Shown here: piece by piece, positions 62,147 through 64,000 of the stretch
Position numbering within the stretch: position 1 is the stretch's first letter
How the letters are laid out: every line of letters starts with the position of its first letter
Source: Oscillospiraceae bacterium
GTDB taxonomy: Bacteria; Bacillota; Clostridia; Oscillospirales; Acutalibacteraceae
Assembly: GCA_022650485.1 (NCBI GenBank)
Contig: JALCPP010000003.1
Coordinates: forward strand, 186,001-250,000
DNA length: 64,000 bases
Direction: 5' to 3'
Program-made: the position numbers and the translations under genes
Notes under the pieces: model-generated
What the model saw: only the letters and a program-made list of their open reading frames with translations
What the model was told of the DNA's origin: nothing
Databases searched by the model: none

Positions 62147-62512
62147 ATGAAACGACCCCTCGCATATATCACCGCCCCGTGGAGTGCGGATGAAATGGAA
62201 AATACCGAGGATGCGGCGCGGTACTGCCGCAAAATTTATGACGCGGGCTTTTCGCCCATCTGCCCGGTTCTGTTCCTGCCGCTTTTCCTCAACGACGCCA
62301 TCCCGCAGGAGCACAAGGACGGCGTTGACATCGCCTGCAATTTTCTGCGCCGCGCCCATGTACTGGTGGTCTGCGGCAGGAACGTGGACGAAACCGTGAA
62401 AAACGACATTGCCACGGCGGAACGGCTGCACATCACCGCCACCACGCTGGACGGCATCCTCACCATCAAGGGGCAGGGCCGGGAAAAAGACGCGGAAAAG
62501 GAGCGGAGGTAA
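62147..62512 (+). CDS. DUF4406/nucleoside deoxyribosyltransferase-like protein
   Basis: A 121-residue protein: LAYITAPWSADEMENTEDAA, FSPICPVLFLPLFLND and AHVLVVCGRNVDETVKNDIA. These fit the small DUF4406-type Rossmann-like proteins near nucleoside 2-deoxyribosyltransferases, common on Clostridial conjugative elements. Function unknown. ATG 62147 follows AAAGGAGAA. Confidence 0.75.
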   Translation: MKRPLAYITAPWSADEMENTEDAARYCRKIYDAGFSPICPVLFLPLFLNDAIPQEHKDGVDIACNFLRRAHVLVVCGRNVDETVKNDIATAERLHITATTLDGILTIKGQGREKDAEKERR

Positions 62513-62513
62513 C

Positions 62514-62726
62514 GTGCCGGATTATCAGAAAATGTACCACTCGCTGTTTAACGACGTGACCGACGCCATTTCAAAGCTCCAGCAGGCGCAGCAGAAAACC
62601 GAGGAAATGTACATGGACAGCAAAGAAACCGTTCTTACCCCATTTTTGAAAAAGAGTGAGGAACAGAAAAATGGCCGGAAACCGGCCCCGGCAAAGAAAA
62701 AACCGCCCTCTCACGACGAACGGTAA
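62514..62726 (+). CDS. Small conjugative-element protein
   Basis: A 70-residue acidic-to-basic protein (PDYQKMYHSLFNDVTDAISK, then a helix-forming QQAQQKTEEMY and a Lys-rich tail). The start is GTG 62514 after GGAGGT. This type of short coiled-coil protein is common between replication and transfer genes in such elements. Its stop lies inside the next terminator hairpin. Confidence 0.65.
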   Translation: MPDYQKMYHSLFNDVTDAISKLQQAQQKTEEMYMDSKETVLTPFLKKSEEQKNGRKPAPAKKKPPSHDER

Positions 62727-62739
62727 GGAGGGCGGTTTT
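62701..62739 (+). terminator. Attenuator-like hairpin before pcfB
   Basis: AACCGCCCTC (62701-62710) pairs with GAGGGCGGTT (62728-62737), followed by TT. It overlaps the end of the upstream gene and lies 20 bases before pcfB, so it may limit expression of the transfer genes. Confidence 0.6.
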
Positions 62740-62761
62740 CTCATGACAGGAGGTGTTTTGT

Positions 62762-63253
62762 TTGCAGGAAGAAATCGAAAACCGTTCCGTGACGCTCATC
62801 ATCAGCGGCACGAAGCTCACGGGTCGGGTGCTCAAAGCGGCGATTGCCAAGTATCTGGCCCACCGAAAGGAAAAGAAAAACGCCAAGGCCCGCGCCGGTC
62901 CCGTGGTTCCGCGCGGCAGGCAGACGGTGAAGCAGCTCGTCGGACAGAACGCGGGCGTGTCCAACATGGAAATCACCGACAGCAACATCCGTTCCTTTGA
63001 CCGCGTGGCTCGGAAATACGGCGTGGATTACGCCGTCAAAAAGGACCGCAGCGTGTCGCCGCCGAAATATCTCGTCTTTTTCAAGGCGCGGGACGCGGAC
63101 GCGCTCACCGCCGCTTTTACCGAGTTCACGGCCAAAACGGTGAACCGGGCGAAAAAGCCCTCCGTCCTCTCGCGGCTCCGGCAGTTCAAGGATCTGGTCA
63201 AAGCGAATACCGTTGACCGGGTAAGGCATAAGGAACAGGAGCGGGCGCGATGA
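62762..63253 (+). CDS. pcfB: PcfB family conjugation protein (DUF3801)
   Basis: A 163-residue protein matching PcfB of conjugative plasmids and transposons: QEEIENRSVTLIISGTKLTG, RVLKAAIAKYLAHRKEKK, and GVDYAVKKDRSVSPPKYLVF. It is an accessory to the relaxase or coupling protein. Start: TTG 62762 is 8 bases after GGAGG. Stop overlaps the VirD4 start by 4 bases (ATGA). Confidence 0.85.
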   Translation: MQEEIENRSVTLIISGTKLTGRVLKAAIAKYLAHRKEKKNAKARAGPVVPRGRQTVKQLVGQNAGVSNMEITDSNIRSFDRVARKYGVDYAVKKDRSVSPPKYLVFFKARDADALTAAFTEFTAKTVNRAKKPSVLSRLRQFKDLVKANTVDRVRHKEQERAR

Positions 63254-64000
63254 ACACAAAAACAAAAAAGCTGCTCCTGATGAATCTGCCGTATCTGTTC
63301 ATCGCGCTGTTCGCCACCAAGTTCGGGCAGGCGTGGCGGCTGGCCGGAGGCGCGGACGCTTCGGGGAAGCTCCTACACCTGATGGACGGACTTACCGCCG
63401 CGTTTTCTTCCCCGCTGCCGAGCTTTGATCCGGCTGACCTCGGCGTTGGCGTCCTTCTCGCCGCCGCGCTCCGGCTGGCGGTCTATGTTAAGGGCCGGAA
63501 CGCCAAGAAATTCCGCAAAAACGTGGAATACGGTTCGGCCCGCTGGGGCAAGGCCGAGGACATCAAGCCGTACATTGACCCCGTTTTTGAAAACAACGTC
63601 ATTCTCACGCAGACGGAACGGCTCACCATGAACAGCCGACCGAAGGACCCTAAGACGTCACGGAACAAAAACGTGCTGGTCATCGGCGGCTCCGGCTCCG
63701 GCAAAACGCGGTTTTTCATCAAGTCGAACCTGATGCAGTGCGATTCCAAGGACTATCCGACAAGCTTCGTTGTTACGGACCCGAAGGGCAGCATCGTCGT
63801 GGAATGCGGAAATCTTCTGCAGCGCAGGGGCTACCGCATCAAAATTCTCAACACCATCAACTTCAAAAAATCGATGCGTTACAACCCTTTTGCCTACATT
63901 CACAGTGAAAAGGACATTTTGAAGCTGGTCACGGCGCTGATCGCCAACACCAAGGGGAACGGCAAATCCGGAGATGACTTCTGGGAAAAGGCAGAGACCC
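63250..64000 (+). CDS. VirD4/TraG-type coupling protein (partial at edge)
   Basis: The first 250 residues of a type IV secretion coupling ATPase: two N-terminal hydrophobic stretches, EYGSARWGKAEDIKPYI, NKNVLVIGGSGSGKTRFF with Walker A, and VVTDPKGSIVVECG, as in VirD4. It links the relaxosome to the conjugation channel. The gene runs off the window at 64000; the rest is not visible. ATG 63250 overlaps pcfB. Confidence 0.9.
   Translation, partial: MNTKTKKLLLMNLPYLFIALFATKFGQAWRLAGGADASGKLLHLMDGLTAAFSSPLPSFDPADLGVGVLLAAALRLAVYVKGRNAKKFRKNVEYGSARWGKAEDIKPYIDPVFENNVILTQTERLTMNSRPKDPKTSRNKNVLVIGGSGSGKTRFFIKSNLMQCDSKDYPTSFVVTDPKGSIVVECGNLLQRRGYRIKILNTINFKKSMRYNPFAYIHSEKDILKLVTALIANTKGNGKSGDDFWEKAET

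Noticed and set aside
1-64000. CRISPR array, rRNA or self-splicing intron
   Set aside because: No regularly spaced repeats, rRNA-like stretches or intron-encoded proteins were seen.

Overview
The window reads as chromosomal DNA of an anaerobic, spore-forming Firmicute (class Clostridia, probably an Oscillospirales/Ruminococcaceae-type lineage; the rank is inference). The support is: oxygen-sensitive class III ribonucleotide reductase (nrdDG), PerR, spore-associated SpmA/SpmB and a SleL/YaaH-type LysM-GH18 enzyme, an AbrB-type regulator, the indirect amidotransferase route (gatCAB beside a histidine-type aspS), a DUF378 protein and Gram-positive ribosome binding sites.

Layout. 0.3-3.3 kb: cellobiose phosphorylase behind a LacI-type operator, then a YwbE-like protein. 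3.3-4.8 kb: an AT-rich insert with two broken genes (VanZ-like, secreted protein), with a copied gatB tail at its outer edge. 4.8-9.8 kb: the minus-strand operon aspS-gatC-gatA-gatB. 10-14 kb: pepT with a MocR regulator, divergent from two ECF transporter S components. 14-29.9 kb: housekeeping and stress genes (flippase, YitT protein, PerR, a zinc-ribbon protein behind a tRNA-like leader, nrdDG with paired NrdR boxes, a Zur/ZnuABC zinc operon, coaX, an E2-like protein that lacks its catalytic His, spmA-spmB-feoB, AbrB and an HD protein).

29.9-38.1 kb is a nucleotide-sugar locus. A symmetric divergent promoter drives a lone DegT aminotransferase to the left. To the right it drives a set matching all five steps from UDP-GlcNAc to UDP-2,3-diacetamido-2,3-dideoxy-D-mannuronic acid (WbpA, WbpB, WbpE, WbpD, WbpI types), followed by a GT4 glycosyltransferase. 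After a convergent SleL-type enzyme and a broken lipoprotein comes a second, AT-richer surface-glycan island (40.9-54.7 kb) flanked by remnants of two different IS256-family transposases. It holds two radical SAM proteins, two GT2 glycosyltransferases, UDP-galactopyranose mutase, a split transketolase, CDP-glucose 4,6-dehydratase, two epimerase/reductases, a canonical glucose-1-phosphate cytidylyltransferase and a degenerate copy of it. The genes are tightly packed, many with 4-base overlaps, and look like a route to a CDP-linked, possibly carbon-branched deoxysugar plus galactofuranose. This is the best candidate here for an undescribed system.

55.3-58.1 kb encodes a large secreted papain-like protease. 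58.1-59.2 kb is a graveyard of IS3, serine-recombinase and ISL3 fragments. From 59.4 kb to the end the window enters an integrative conjugative element or plasmid-like module: ParA, ParB, a RepA_N-type initiator, small accessory proteins, PcfB and a VirD4-type coupling protein cut by the window edge. I saw no rRNA, no CRISPR array and no convincing functional tRNA.
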